A stretch of DNA of 64,000 nucleotides from Duganella margarita. GTDB taxonomy: Bacteria > Pseudomonadota > Gammaproteobacteria > Burkholderiales > Burkholderiaceae_D. A program made the position numbers and the translations under genes. The DNA lies in the NCBI RefSeq assembly GCF_009857535.1, contig NZ_WWCS01000001.1:62001-126000 (forward strand), written 5' to 3'. Below are positions 29,029 to 37,698 of this stretch, piece by piece; position 1 is the first letter of the stretch; every line of letters begins with the position of its first letter. The notes under the pieces are model-generated. The model searched no databases. It was not told the origin of the DNA and saw only the letters and a program-made list of their open reading frames with translations.

Positions 29029-30633
29029 CTAGGCCGGCCCCAGCGCCGCGTACGCGCCCAGCGGACGCTGGCCGCCGGCCGCCGACAGCAGCGGCGCCGC
29101 CGCAACCACCGCACCCGGCAGCTGGAACATGCCGACCACCCGCAGCAGGTCGAGCGCCTGGTCGCGCATGTTCTGGGCGGCGGCCGCGGCCTGCTCGACC
29201 AGCGCGGCGTTGCGCTGGGTCAGGTCGTCCATCTCGCCAATGGCGCTGTTGACCTCCTCGATGCCGGTGGTCTGGCGCTGGCTGGCCACCGTGATCTCGT
29301 TCATGATCTCGGTCACCTGCCGCACCGAGGCCACGATGTTGTTCATGGTCTGGCCCGCCGTGTCGGCCAGCGCGCTGCCGTCGGCCACCTGGGCCATCGA
29401 CTCCTCGATCAGGCCCTTGATCTCGCGCGCCGCCTGCGCCGAGCGCTGCGCCAGCGCCCGCACCTCGGTGGCCACCACCGCAAAGCCGCGGCCCTGCTCG
29501 CCGGCGCGCGCCGCCTCCACCGCCGCGTTGAGCGCCAGGATATTGGTCTGGAAGGCAATCGCGTCGATCACGCCGATGATATCGCCGACGCGGCTGGAAC
29601 TGGCCTTGATCGAGGCCATCGTCTCGACCACTTGGCCCACCACCTGACCGCCCTGCAGCGCCACGTCCGAAGCCGACACCACCAGCTGGTTGGCCTGGCG
29701 CGCATGGTCGGCATTGGCGCGCACCGCGCCGGTCAGCTCATGCATCGAGGCGGCGGTCTGCTGCAGCGAACTGGCCTGCGATTCGGTGCGCGCCGACAGA
29801 TCGGCGTTGCCCTGGGCGATTTCGCCGGCTTCCTGGGTGATGGTGCTGCCGGCCGCGCGGATCTCCCCCAGCAGCCGCCGCCAGTTGGCCACCACGGTCG
29901 CCAGCGCGCGCGCCAGCGCGCCGAGCTCATCGTCGTATTGCACCGGGATGTCGGTGGCCAGATCGCCGGCCGCCAGGCGCTCGGCGGCGGCGCAGGCGGC
30001 GGCGATCGGTCGCAGCACCGTGCGCGTCACCCAGCTGGTCAGCGCCAGCAGTGCGGCGAACGCGGCCAGCGTGGTCAGCAGCGTGATCCAGTTGGCCTGG
30101 CGGTCGGCGTCCTTGCCCTCCTGCAGCGCCTGGTCGGTCTCGCGCCCCAGATTGGCCACCACCTTGGCCAGCAGCGTGCGCACCTGCTGATAGTGGCCGT
30201 CGGCCTGCTGCATCGCCGCCACCCCGGTATTGGGATCCATCGACGCCAGGTCGAGCGCCTGCACCACGCTGGCACGGTATTGCTCCACCAGCGGCAGCGC
30301 CTGCGCGGCCTCGGTCGCACCAGGCAGCGCCTTCAGTTCGGTCAGCTCCTTGCTGATCGCGACCAGGCCGGTGCTGGTCTGCTCGCCGTACCGTTTAAGC
30401 TCGTCTTCGCTGAGACTGCCGGCGATGGCGATCCTGGCGTAGGTGGCGGCATGCAGCTGCCCCAGCGCGATGCTCTGCTGGCTGGCCTGTTGCAGCGCGT
30501 TGAAGGTGACGTCCTTCAGGCTTTGCATGCGGCGTTCGTTTTCCTGCATCGACAGGTAAGACAGGATGCCCACGCACAGCAGCGCAGTCAGCGCGGCGGC
30601 CGGGACAATCAGCAATTTATGGGCGATCTTCAC
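29029..30633 (-). CDS. Methyl-accepting chemotaxis protein
   Basis: A 534-residue chemoreceptor. TM1 (about 8-30), a periplasmic four-helix-bundle ligand domain (about 31-180), TM2 (about 182-202), HAMP (about 203-255) and the signalling coiled-coil follow. The hairpin tip [40 protein letters not shown] is near residues 350-395. No C-terminal CheR-binding pentapeptide (NWETF type) is present. It is encoded 45 bases after an exported Cache-domain protein, which may be a partner in sensing. No other che genes are nearby. Confidence 0.93.
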   Translation of the reverse strand: MKIAHKLLIVPAAALTALLCVGILSYLSMQENERRMQSLKDVTFNALQQASQQSIALGQLHAATYARIAIAGSLSEDELKRYGEQTSTGLVAISKELTELKALPGATEAAQALPLVEQYRASVVQALDLASMDPNTGVAAMQQADGHYQQVRTLLAKVVANLGRETDQALQEGKDADRQANWITLLTTLAAFAALLALTSWVTRTVLRPIAAACAAAERLAAGDLATDIPVQYDDELGALARALATVVANWRRLLGEIRAAGSTITQEAGEIAQGNADLSARTESQASSLQQTAASMHELTGAVRANADHARQANQLVVSASDVALQGGQVVGQVVETMASIKASSSRVGDIIGVIDAIAFQTNILALNAAVEAARAGEQGRGFAVVATEVRALAQRSAQAAREIKGLIEESMAQVADGSALADTAGQTMNNIVASVRQVTEIMNEITVASQRQTTGIEEVNSAIGEMDDLTQRNAALVEQAAAAAQNMRDQALDLLRVVGMFQLPGAVVAAAPLLSAAGGQRPLGAYAALGPA

Positions 30634-30678
30634 GATCCCTCCAGGCCAGCGGGGTAGGCGGCGACCGCCGCATCGGGG

Positions 30679-31134
30679 CTACAGGTAGATGCCGCCGCAG
30701 ACGACGGTGTCGCTGAGTTTTTCGCAGTACATCTGCTTGGGTTCGATCTTCTTGGTTTCCGGATTGGTGAACTTGTAGTCTTGCCAGAAGCTGTTCTTGG
30801 ACTTGGCCATATCGAGGCGCTCCTTGACGAAGGCCTTGCCGTCGATGTCCTTGAGCTCCATCAGGTTCTTGCCGACCATTTTGGGATTGCTGCCGTGCGC
30901 CAGCACCGTGCCATCGTTGCGGTACACCACGATGTACAGGTCGCGGTCGATGAACTGCGGCGCCTTGGCGGTGAAATCGGCGTAGGCCTTGGCGTCGCCG
31001 CCGCTCTTGATGTGGGCCACCGCCTTCTTGACCATCGCTTCGGCATCGGCGCGGGAGGCGCCGCCGTCGGCCGCGTGCAGCGACGACATCAATGCCATGC
31101 AACAGGCGGCTAGCAGCATGCGGGGCTGGATCAT
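30679..31134 (-). CDS. Exported single Cache domain protein
   Basis: A 151-residue protein with a signal peptide (cleavage near LHA/ADG) and one sCache-like domain: a long N-terminal helix with AMVKKAVAHIKSGGDAKAYADF, then DLYIVVYRNDGTVLAHGSNPKMVGKN and a two-Cys end (YCEKLSDTVVCGG) that may form a disulfide. There is no membrane anchor or output domain. It is cotranscribed with the chemoreceptor, so a role as a periplasmic ligand carrier is plausible but not shown. Confidence 0.85.
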   Translation of the reverse strand: MIQPRMLLAACCMALMSSLHAADGGASRADAEAMVKKAVAHIKSGGDAKAYADFTAKAPQFIDRDLYIVVYRNDGTVLAHGSNPKMVGKNLMELKDIDGKAFVKERLDMAKSKNSFWQDYKFTNPETKKIEPKQMYCEKLSDTVVCGGIYL

Positions 31135-31261
31135 GATCGCTCTCTCTTCGGTAAGCCGGCGCGGCCGACGATGGGCTTATGGTAGCGCGAGGGCGGCCGC
31201 AGTGCGCACCGGCGGCAACATATGCTGGCCAGCGCGGCCTTTTCGCAACGCTAGCAGCTTG

Positions 31262-33340
31262 CTAGGAATCGGACGGCGCCGGCTTGGGCGTGGCCAGCAG
31301 TTCCTTCATGCGCGCCAGGCGTTCCTTGGGCGTGATCACTTCGGACTCCAGCGGCACGGCGGTGCCCTCGTCCAGCTTCATTTCCTTGATAAAGCGCGAC
31401 GGGTCGCAGTGCACCTGCTCGCCCGCGCGTTTGCGCTTTTTGCACCACGTGACTTTCAGCGTGCGCTGCGCGCGCGTGATCCCCACATACATCAGGCGCC
31501 GTTCTTCCTGCACCCGCGCGGCGATCGACTCGGCCGGGGCGTCGGGGTCGCCCTTGTGCGGCAGGATGCCTTCCTCCACGCCGACCAAAAACACGTGCGG
31601 ATACTCCAGCCCTTTCGACGCGTGCAGCGTCGACATGCGCACCGCATCCGGATCTTCGTCCTGGCCTTCCAGCATCGACATCAGCGCCACCATCTGCGTC
31701 AGTTCCAGCACGTTCTTCTCTTCGCCGTCGCGGTCCTTGCCGCCGCGCCCGCGGTCCTTCAGCCAGTTGACGAATTCCAGCACGTTCTGCCACTTGCTCT
31801 GGGCCGCGCGCTCGTCGAACATATCGTATAAATAGTTTTCATAATTTATCGCCTCCAGCAGGTCATCCAGCACCTGGGCTGCGTTGTCGCCGCTGCCCGA
31901 CGGGCCGGGACGGCTGGCGCGCGCCTCCAGGTTGTTGATGAAGTTGCAGAAGTCGCGCAGCGGATTGAGCTGGCGGTCGTTCAGCAAGCCTTCGATGCCG
32001 CCCTTGAACACCGCCTCGAACAGCGAACACTGCCACTGGCCCGAGAAAGTGCCCAGCGTTTCCATGGTCGACTGGCCGACGCCGCGGCGCGGCGTGGTCA
32101 CGGCGCGGATGAAGGCCGGATCGTCGTCAGTATTGGCCAGCAGCCGCAGGTAGCTGATGATGTCCTTGATCTCGGCCTTGTCGAAGAACGACTGGCCGCC
32201 GGAAATCGTGTACGGAATCCGCTCCTTGCGCAGCGCCTGCTCGATGATGCGCGCCTGGTGGTTGCCGCGATACAGGATGGCGTAATCGGTCCATTTATTC
32301 TTGCGCTGGAAATGGTCGGCCGAAATCATGATCGCCACCTGCTCGGCTTCGGTGTCGTCGTTCGGCATCGCCATCACCTGGATCGGCTCGCCCAGGCCGT
32401 GCTCGGACCACAGCGATTTCTCGAACAGCTTGGGATTGTTGCCGATCACCGCGTTGGCCGCCTGCAGGATGCGGGTGGTGGAGCGGTAGTTTTGCTCCAG
32501 CTTGATCACTTGCAGGTCGGGGAAGTCGGTCTGCAGCGTCTTCAGGTTTTCCACCGACGCGCCGCGCCAGGCGTAGATGGCCTGGTCGTCGTCGCCCACG
32601 GCGGTGAACATCGGCTTCTTGCCGACGCCGGTCACCAACAGCTTGACCAGCTCGTACTGGCAGGTATTGGTGTCCTGGTACTCGTCCATCAGCAGGTAGC
32701 GCAGGCGGCGCTGCCACTTGTCGCGCACCGGGTCGTTGTTGCGGAACAGTTCCACCGGCAGGCGGATCAGGTCGTCGAAATCCACCGCCTGGTAGGCCGA
32801 CAGCGTCGCCACATAGCTGGCGTAGACGCGCGCCGACTGCGCCTCGTCCTCGTCCTTGGCCTGGTTCAGCGCGATGATGGGATCGACCAGGCCGTTCTTC
32901 CACAGAGAAATGTCGGTCTGGATGCGCCGCACCACCTGCTTGTCGGTGGTGATGGCCAGATCCTGGATCAGCGAACCGCAATCGTCGGCGTCCATGATCG
33001 AAAAACGGTCCTTGAGGCCGACGCCGTTGGCTTCCTGGCGCAAGATCTTCACGCCCAGCGAGTGGAAGGTCGACACCGTCAGCTGCTTGGCCTGCTTGGG
33101 CTGCTTGAGCAGCTTGGCGATCCGTTCCTGCATCTCCAGCGCCGCCTTGTTGGTGAAGGTCAGCGCGGCGATGGTGCGCGGATCGTAGCCGCGGTCCTCG
33201 ATCAGGTGGGCGATCTTTTGCGTGATCACGCGCGTCTTGCCCGAGCCGGCGCCCGCCAGCACCAGGCAGGGACCGTCCAGATAGGTGACAGCCTGGCTCT
33301 GGGGCAAATTGAGGCCGAAAACGGGGACTTGGGTGGACAT
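31262..33340 (-). CDS. rep: ATP-dependent DNA helicase Rep (UvrD superfamily)
   Basis: A 692-residue superfamily 1A 3'-5' helicase. Walker A AGAGSGKTRVIT near residue 30, Walker B DEYQDTN, motif III GDDDQAIYAWRGA, QNYRST and the C-terminal HASKGLEYPHVFLVGVEEGILPH motif are all intact. The length and the NLPQSQAVTYLDGPCLVLAGAGSGKT start fit Rep. It helps replication forks pass bound proteins. ATG 33340 is chosen since the frame upstream to 33403 has no homology. The C terminus has a short basic/proline tail. Confidence 0.93.
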   Translation of the reverse strand: MSTQVPVFGLNLPQSQAVTYLDGPCLVLAGAGSGKTRVITQKIAHLIEDRGYDPRTIAALTFTNKAALEMQERIAKLLKQPKQAKQLTVSTFHSLGVKILRQEANGVGLKDRFSIMDADDCGSLIQDLAITTDKQVVRRIQTDISLWKNGLVDPIIALNQAKDEDEAQSARVYASYVATLSAYQAVDFDDLIRLPVELFRNNDPVRDKWQRRLRYLLMDEYQDTNTCQYELVKLLVTGVGKKPMFTAVGDDDQAIYAWRGASVENLKTLQTDFPDLQVIKLEQNYRSTTRILQAANAVIGNNPKLFEKSLWSEHGLGEPIQVMAMPNDDTEAEQVAIMISADHFQRKNKWTDYAILYRGNHQARIIEQALRKERIPYTISGGQSFFDKAEIKDIISYLRLLANTDDDPAFIRAVTTPRRGVGQSTMETLGTFSGQWQCSLFEAVFKGGIEGLLNDRQLNPLRDFCNFINNLEARASRPGPSGSGDNAAQVLDDLLEAINYENYLYDMFDERAAQSKWQNVLEFVNWLKDRGRGGKDRDGEEKNVLELTQMVALMSMLEGQDEDPDAVRMSTLHASKGLEYPHVFLVGVEEGILPHKGDPDAPAESIAARVQEERRLMYVGITRAQRTLKVTWCKKRKRAGEQVHCDPSRFIKEMKLDEGTAVPLESEVITPKERLARMKELLATPKPAPSDS

Positions 33341-33485
33341 CGGGACCAGGGCTAGGAAAACGGAAAAGCAACCCCACATTGTAACAGTCCAAGCGGCTGC
33401 CACTGATATGCCGCAGGTAGCGTGGCTGACAATACGCTACCATGCGGGAATCGGGCCGCCGCCTCACCTTATATTGGTTGCAATC

Positions 33486-33968
33486 ATGAAATTTGAACAC
33501 TTAATCGAAGTCAACGACCCACTCAATCCGCTGATCGATGCGCTGACCGTCAAGCAAGTCTGGGCCGGCCTGGTGCTGCGCGCCGAGTCGCCGAAACTGT
33601 TTGTACCGCATCTGGACGAAGCCATCATCGACCAGCGTACCGACTCCGGCTTCCGCCGCCGCCTGCGCTACGGCGAACTGGTGGTGGAAGACCGCGTCGA
33701 GCTGGAACCGATGCGCCAGGTGCGCTACCGCGTGGCGGCGCAGCAGGATATCGCCGAGTCCAGCCTGATCATGACGATCGAGACGCCGAGCGAAAACGCG
33801 CTGTTCGTGCGCTTCCAGTACGAGGACAGCCACGACGAGGCGACCGACCAGGCCAACGCCATGTACGATGAATTCCGCCGCTCGGCTTATGTCGAGTCGG
33901 ACATCGACACCATCGGCATGATGCGCGAGCTGGCACAGGAAGGCCGGCTGGACGCGACGCTGAATTAA
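33486..33968 (+). CDS. DUF1857 / AtaL-like SRPBCC protein
   Basis: A 160-residue protein of the DUF1857 family (START-like fold): MKFEHLIEVNDPLNPLIDALTVKQVWAGLVLRAE and the C-terminal YVESDIDTIGMMRELAQEG are typical. The function is unknown. It is convergent with the HD-GYP gene, nine bases away. Confidence 0.85.
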   Translation: MKFEHLIEVNDPLNPLIDALTVKQVWAGLVLRAESPKLFVPHLDEAIIDQRTDSGFRRRLRYGELVVEDRVELEPMRQVRYRVAAQQDIAESSLIMTIETPSENALFVRFQYEDSHDEATDQANAMYDEFRRSAYVESDIDTIGMMRELAQEGRLDATLN

Positions 33969-33977
33969 GCGCCCGGC

Positions 33978-35111
33978 TTAGTCCAGCGCGGCCCGCCCCC
34001 ACACCTGCGCCATGCGCAGCGGCGGGGCGTCCAGCGCCGCCACCTGGGCGTTGGTCAGCACTTCGCGGATGGTATGCAGTGCGTTGCGGGTGTCGCGCTG
34101 GAGAAACACCTCCAGCGGCGCGCCGCGCGGCCCCAGCACCGACTCCACATGCGGCGTGGTCGACTGCAAGCCGCGCCGCGCCACCACGCCAGTCTCGCCG
34201 TTGATCAGACGCACGTAAGTGCCGATCGGATAAATGCCCAGTTCGCGGATCACCAGCGACACCAGGTTCGTGTCCAGCGTGGTGCGCGCTTCCAGCAGCA
34301 TGTCGCGCAATGCGCCGTTGGCCGTCATCACCGGCCGGTAGCTGCGCTCGGAGACGCGGGCGCAGTAGCGGTCGGCCAGCGCCACCAGCTTGGACAACAG
34401 CGGAATCTGCGCGCCAACCTTGCCGTGCGGGTAGCCGGTGCCGTCTTCGTTTTCGTGATGGTGCAGCACGCAGTCCAGCCAGGCTTCATCGTTGACGCCG
34501 GCGGCGCGCAGCAATTGCACGCTCAGCGCCGGATGGGCCAGCATACGCGCACGGTCAGCCTGATCCAGCACGGCGCTGCTGTCATGCCAGCGCTGGTGAT
34601 GCGCCAGCATGCCTGTATTCATGGTCAGCGCGGCCAGCGTCACCGTCATGACGTCGTTGCGCGAGCGTTGGCGGGCGCGCGCCAGCAGCATCGCAATCAC
34701 CGCCGTGTTGACGCTGTGGCGCGCCGCGTAGGGCGCCGCCTGCTGGTTGTGCAGCACGGCAGCGGTGGCGATGTCGACGTTCAGATCGACGGCGCCATGC
34801 ACCAGCAGGGCGATATCGTCCAGTTTGCGGCGGAAATCGACCGGCGGCCGGCCTTGCGACACGGCTTGCAGCAGCGTGTGCAATTCGAGACAGGCAGCGT
34901 TGAGCTTGCGCAGCACCGAAGGCGGCTCGGACGCGGCTTCCGCCGGCACGCCGTCTTCAAATACGCCGCGCTCCACCAGATACGCGATCTGGTTGGCGCT
35001 GGCGATCATATGTCCTTTGCGAACCAGCAAAGCGCCATTTTCACCGTAGACGTCCCACGGCAGCAGCATGCCCAGTTTCAAATCGGCCGCTGTGACTTTG
35101 CGTATGTTCAT
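33978..35111 (-). CDS. HD-GYP domain protein with degenerate HD motif
   Basis: A 377-residue protein. The N-terminal part (about 1-60; LKLGMLLPWDVYGENGALLVRKGHMI) resembles the domain in front of many HD-GYP phosphodiesterases. In the HD-GYP domain the first His is kept (RHSVNT, near 133) and the GYP loop is intact (HHHENEDGTGYP, near 213-224), but where active enzymes have HDIGK the sequence reads TMNTGM (near 160-165), so the metal-binding His-Asp pair is missing. c-di-GMP hydrolysis is therefore doubtful; binding or a regulatory role is possible. Confidence 0.82.
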   Translation of the reverse strand: MNIRKVTAADLKLGMLLPWDVYGENGALLVRKGHMIASANQIAYLVERGVFEDGVPAEAASEPPSVLRKLNAACLELHTLLQAVSQGRPPVDFRRKLDDIALLVHGAVDLNVDIATAAVLHNQQAAPYAARHSVNTAVIAMLLARARQRSRNDVMTVTLAALTMNTGMLAHHQRWHDSSAVLDQADRARMLAHPALSVQLLRAAGVNDEAWLDCVLHHHENEDGTGYPHGKVGAQIPLLSKLVALADRYCARVSERSYRPVMTANGALRDMLLEARTTLDTNLVSLVIRELGIYPIGTYVRLINGETGVVARRGLQSTTPHVESVLGPRGAPLEVFLQRDTRNALHTIREVLTNAQVAALDAPPLRMAQVWGRAALD

Positions 35112-35201
35112 TGCATGATAAAGATGCTATCGACGCAACAGCATACGGCTTTTCAGGACCAAGTGTGTAAAATTTTTGTATCTTTGATTTAACAATAACA
35201 A

Positions 35202-36644
35202 TCACGGCCCTGGTGTGCAGTCGACGCAAGGACAATCATGCACTGGAGCATTTTTCAGGTGGTGCGCCAGGTCGCGCAAGGCGGTGCGCACGCCCTCTTC
35301 CACCACCGGGTGGTAGAACGGCATGTCCAGCATGGCGTCCACCGTCAGCCCGGCCTGCACCGCCCACGCCAGCAGGTGGCCGATGTTTTCCGCGCGCGGA
35401 CCGATCATCTCGGCGCCGAGGAAGCGGCCGCTCTGGTATTCCGCGTACACCCGCAGCAGGCCCTTGTTTTGCAACATCACGCGGCTGCGGCCCTGGTTTT
35501 CGAACGATACTTTGCCGACGGCAAAGCGGCCCGGATGCGTAACGCACAACTCGCTGTAGCTGGCGCCCATGGTGGCGATCTGCGGCTCGGTGAACGAAAT
35601 CGCCAGCGGCGTGCGGCGAAGGCCGGGCTGGACGTCTGGATAGCGCGCCGCGTTTTCGCCGGCGATGCGGCCATGGTCGGCCGCTTCCGGCAGCTGCGGA
35701 CGGTCGTTGTTGGCGTCGCCGGCGATGAAGATGGCGCTGTCGCCACACTGCATCGTTTGCGGATCAAATAGCGGAATGCCGTGGTGATCGCGCTGCAGGC
35801 CGGTGTTTTCCAGCCCCAGCTGATGCACGTTCGGCCGCCGGCCGACTGCCGACAGCAGGTAGTCGAAATGCTCGGCCTGCTGGTCGCCGTTGGTGTCCTC
35901 GCTGGTGATGGCCAGGCCGTCGCCATGCGGCTCCACCTTGACCACACGGGTCTTGAAGCGCACGTCCAGCTCATCGAGCATGGCGCTACGGGCGACATCC
36001 AGCACCGCCGGGTCGCTCAACTGGGCGACGCTGCCGCCACGACCGAAGATGGTCACGCGCACGCCGAGGCGATGCAGCGACTGCCCCAGCTCCAGCCCGA
36101 TCACGCCGGTGCCGGCCACCGCTACCGATTGCGGCAGGTCTTCCCAGTCGAACACGGCATCGCTATGGATCACGCGCGAACCGGCCGCGCGCCACTCGTC
36201 CGGCACAATCGGGGTGGACCCGGTGGCGATGACGAAGCGTTCCGCCTCCACCAGCGTGTGGTCGTCGATTTGCAGCCGGGTCGGGCTGAGAAAGCGGGCA
36301 TGGCCGTGCAGCTTGTCTTCGGCGGGGTAGGCGTCCACACTCTCGACCACGAAGCCGACAAAACGGTCGCGTTCGCTACCGACGCGCGCCATCACCGCCT
36401 TGCCGTCGATGCGGACGTCACCCGCATGCACGCCGAAATCGGCGGCCGCGTGCAGCATGTGGGCGGCGTCAGCGGCCGAAATCAGCAGCTTGCTGGGCAT
36501 GCAGCCGACGCGCGCACAGGTGGTGCCATAGACGTTGCTTTCGATCAGCAGCGCCTGCTTGCCGCCGGCCTTGGCGGCGCGATAGCCGGTCATGCCGGCC
36601 GTGCCTGCGCCGATGACGGCGACTTCAGTGCGTAAGGTTCTCAT
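35202..36644 (-). CDS. Dihydrolipoyl dehydrogenase-like flavoprotein
   Basis: A 480-residue class I pyridine nucleotide-disulfide oxidoreductase. FAD-binding GAGTAG at about 12-17, redox-active CARVGC (Cys43, Cys48), NAD-binding GTGVIGLELGQSL near 170 and the C-terminal FYHPVVEEG dimer motif with the catalytic His are present. It stands alone, away from any 2-oxoacid dehydrogenase, and ends with a Cys-rich tail (DCPCVDCTPGP) that is unusual. It may act on another disulfide or a quinone. It is divergent from a LysR-type regulator gene with 97 bases between. Confidence 0.87.
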   Translation of the reverse strand: MRTLRTEVAVIGAGTAGMTGYRAAKAGGKQALLIESNVYGTTCARVGCMPSKLLISAADAAHMLHAAADFGVHAGDVRIDGKAVMARVGSERDRFVGFVVESVDAYPAEDKLHGHARFLSPTRLQIDDHTLVEAERFVIATGSTPIVPDEWRAAGSRVIHSDAVFDWEDLPQSVAVAGTGVIGLELGQSLHRLGVRVTIFGRGGSVAQLSDPAVLDVARSAMLDELDVRFKTRVVKVEPHGDGLAITSEDTNGDQQAEHFDYLLSAVGRRPNVHQLGLENTGLQRDHHGIPLFDPQTMQCGDSAIFIAGDANNDRPQLPEAADHGRIAGENAARYPDVQPGLRRTPLAISFTEPQIATMGASYSELCVTHPGRFAVGKVSFENQGRSRVMLQNKGLLRVYAEYQSGRFLGAEMIGPRAENIGHLLAWAVQAGLTVDAMLDMPFYHPVVEEGVRTALRDLAHHLKNAPVHDCPCVDCTPGP

Positions 36645-36676
36645 ATGCCACAAGTCTACTCCCAACTGCCAATCGT

Positions 36677-36734
36677 GTTTTACTTCAAAGCAAAACAGTA
36701 TTAGTATGGCTTATCGTTTTCAAATTTTATAAGC
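36677..36734. promoter_or_regulatory. Divergent control region with candidate LysR-type operator
   Basis: The gap between the flavoprotein and ArgP-like genes has a dyad at 36677-36696 (GTTTTACTTCAAAGCAAAAC) with a T-N11-A core, the usual LysR-type half-site layout. A second dyad, GCTTAT (36709-36714) with ATAAGC (36729-36734), lies next to the start of the regulator gene. Binding is an inference. Confidence 0.4.
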
Positions 36735-36741
36735 TTGACTT

Positions 36742-37626
36742 ATGGACAATCTGGACTATCGGGCGCTGGCCGTGCTGGATGCGGTGGTCAGCCAGGGCAG
36801 CTTTGAAAAGGCCGCACTGGCGCTCGGCATCAGCCAATCGGCCGTATCCCAGCGCATCAAGGCGCTGGAGGATGCGGCCGGCCGCCTGCTGATCGTGCGC
36901 GGCCAGCCGGCCGTGCCGACCGGACTGGGCCAGCGGCTGGTGTCCCATCACCGCAACGTCAAGCTGATGGAAGCGTCGCTGGATATCGACCTGGGCAACC
37001 AGATCAGCATGCCGGAAATCGCGCTGGCGGTGGATGCCGCCAGCCTGGCGACCTGGTTCCCGCTGAGTTTGCAGCCGCTGCTATCGCCGCCGCGCTGCCA
37101 GTTGAATGTGCAGGTGGCGGCGCCCGAGCTGGCGCTGCACCTGGTGCGCGAAGGCAGTGTATTCGGCTGCGTGGCGACCGGCGCGGCCGAGCAACAGGCC
37201 AACGGCCCGCAGGTGACGCCGCTGGGCAACATGCGCTACGTCTGCGTGGCCACCAGGGCGTTTGCCAATCACTGGTTCGGCGACGGCTTTATCACCGATG
37301 CGGTGCAGCTGGCGCCGGCCGTGGTGTGCGACCGCGACATGATGAACGGTTTTCTGCACCAGGTGCTGGAGTGGCGCGGCGCCTATCCGCATCACACGCT
37401 GCCGCTGTCGGCGGCCAGCACCGAATGCGTCTTCGGCGGCCTGGCGTATGGCCTGCTGCCGCTGCAACAGGTATCGGCGGCGCTGGCCGACGAGCGCCTG
37501 GTCGATCTGGCGCCCGGCCAGGTGGTCGACGTGCCGCTGCACTGGCACGCCTGGAACCTCGACACGCCGTTCACCCGCGCGCTGTCCGAACAGATCGTGG
37601 CGACCGCCCGGCGCTACCTGCTCTAG
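36742..37626 (+). CDS. LysR family regulator, ArgP type
   Basis: A 294-residue regulator with an N-terminal winged helix-turn-helix (LDYRALAVLDAVVSQGSFEKAALALGISQSAVSQRIKALE) and a substrate-binding domain. The sequence is of the ArgP/IciA subgroup, which senses lysine or arginine and usually drives an amino-acid exporter of the LysE/ArgO family. No such gene is next door; the divergent neighbour is a flavoprotein, so the target may differ here. It lies convergent with priA. Confidence 0.85.
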   Translation: MDNLDYRALAVLDAVVSQGSFEKAALALGISQSAVSQRIKALEDAAGRLLIVRGQPAVPTGLGQRLVSHHRNVKLMEASLDIDLGNQISMPEIALAVDAASLATWFPLSLQPLLSPPRCQLNVQVAAPELALHLVREGSVFGCVATGAAEQQANGPQVTPLGNMRYVCVATRAFANHWFGDGFITDAVQLAPAVVCDRDMMNGFLHQVLEWRGAYPHHTLPLSAASTECVFGGLAYGLLPLQQVSAALADERLVDLAPGQVVDVPLHWHAWNLDTPFTRALSEQIVATARRYLL

Positions 37627-37698
37627 CGTCGCGCCGGCGAAAGCCGGCGCCCATACTGAGCGTGCGTTCCATGGACACCGGCGTCCGCGGGTGCGACG
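37627..37698. repeat. REP-like 72-bp inverted element between argP-like gene and priA
   Basis: Outer arms (37627-37635 CGTCGCGCC with 37689-37698 GGGTGCGACG) enclose a perfect inner hairpin GCGCCGGC-GAAA-GCCGGCGC (37631-37650). It fills the whole gap between two convergent genes. The core text (CCATACT, GAGC, CATGG in this order) is shared with the element at 59883-59954, so both seem to belong to one dispersed family. Confidence 0.6.
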
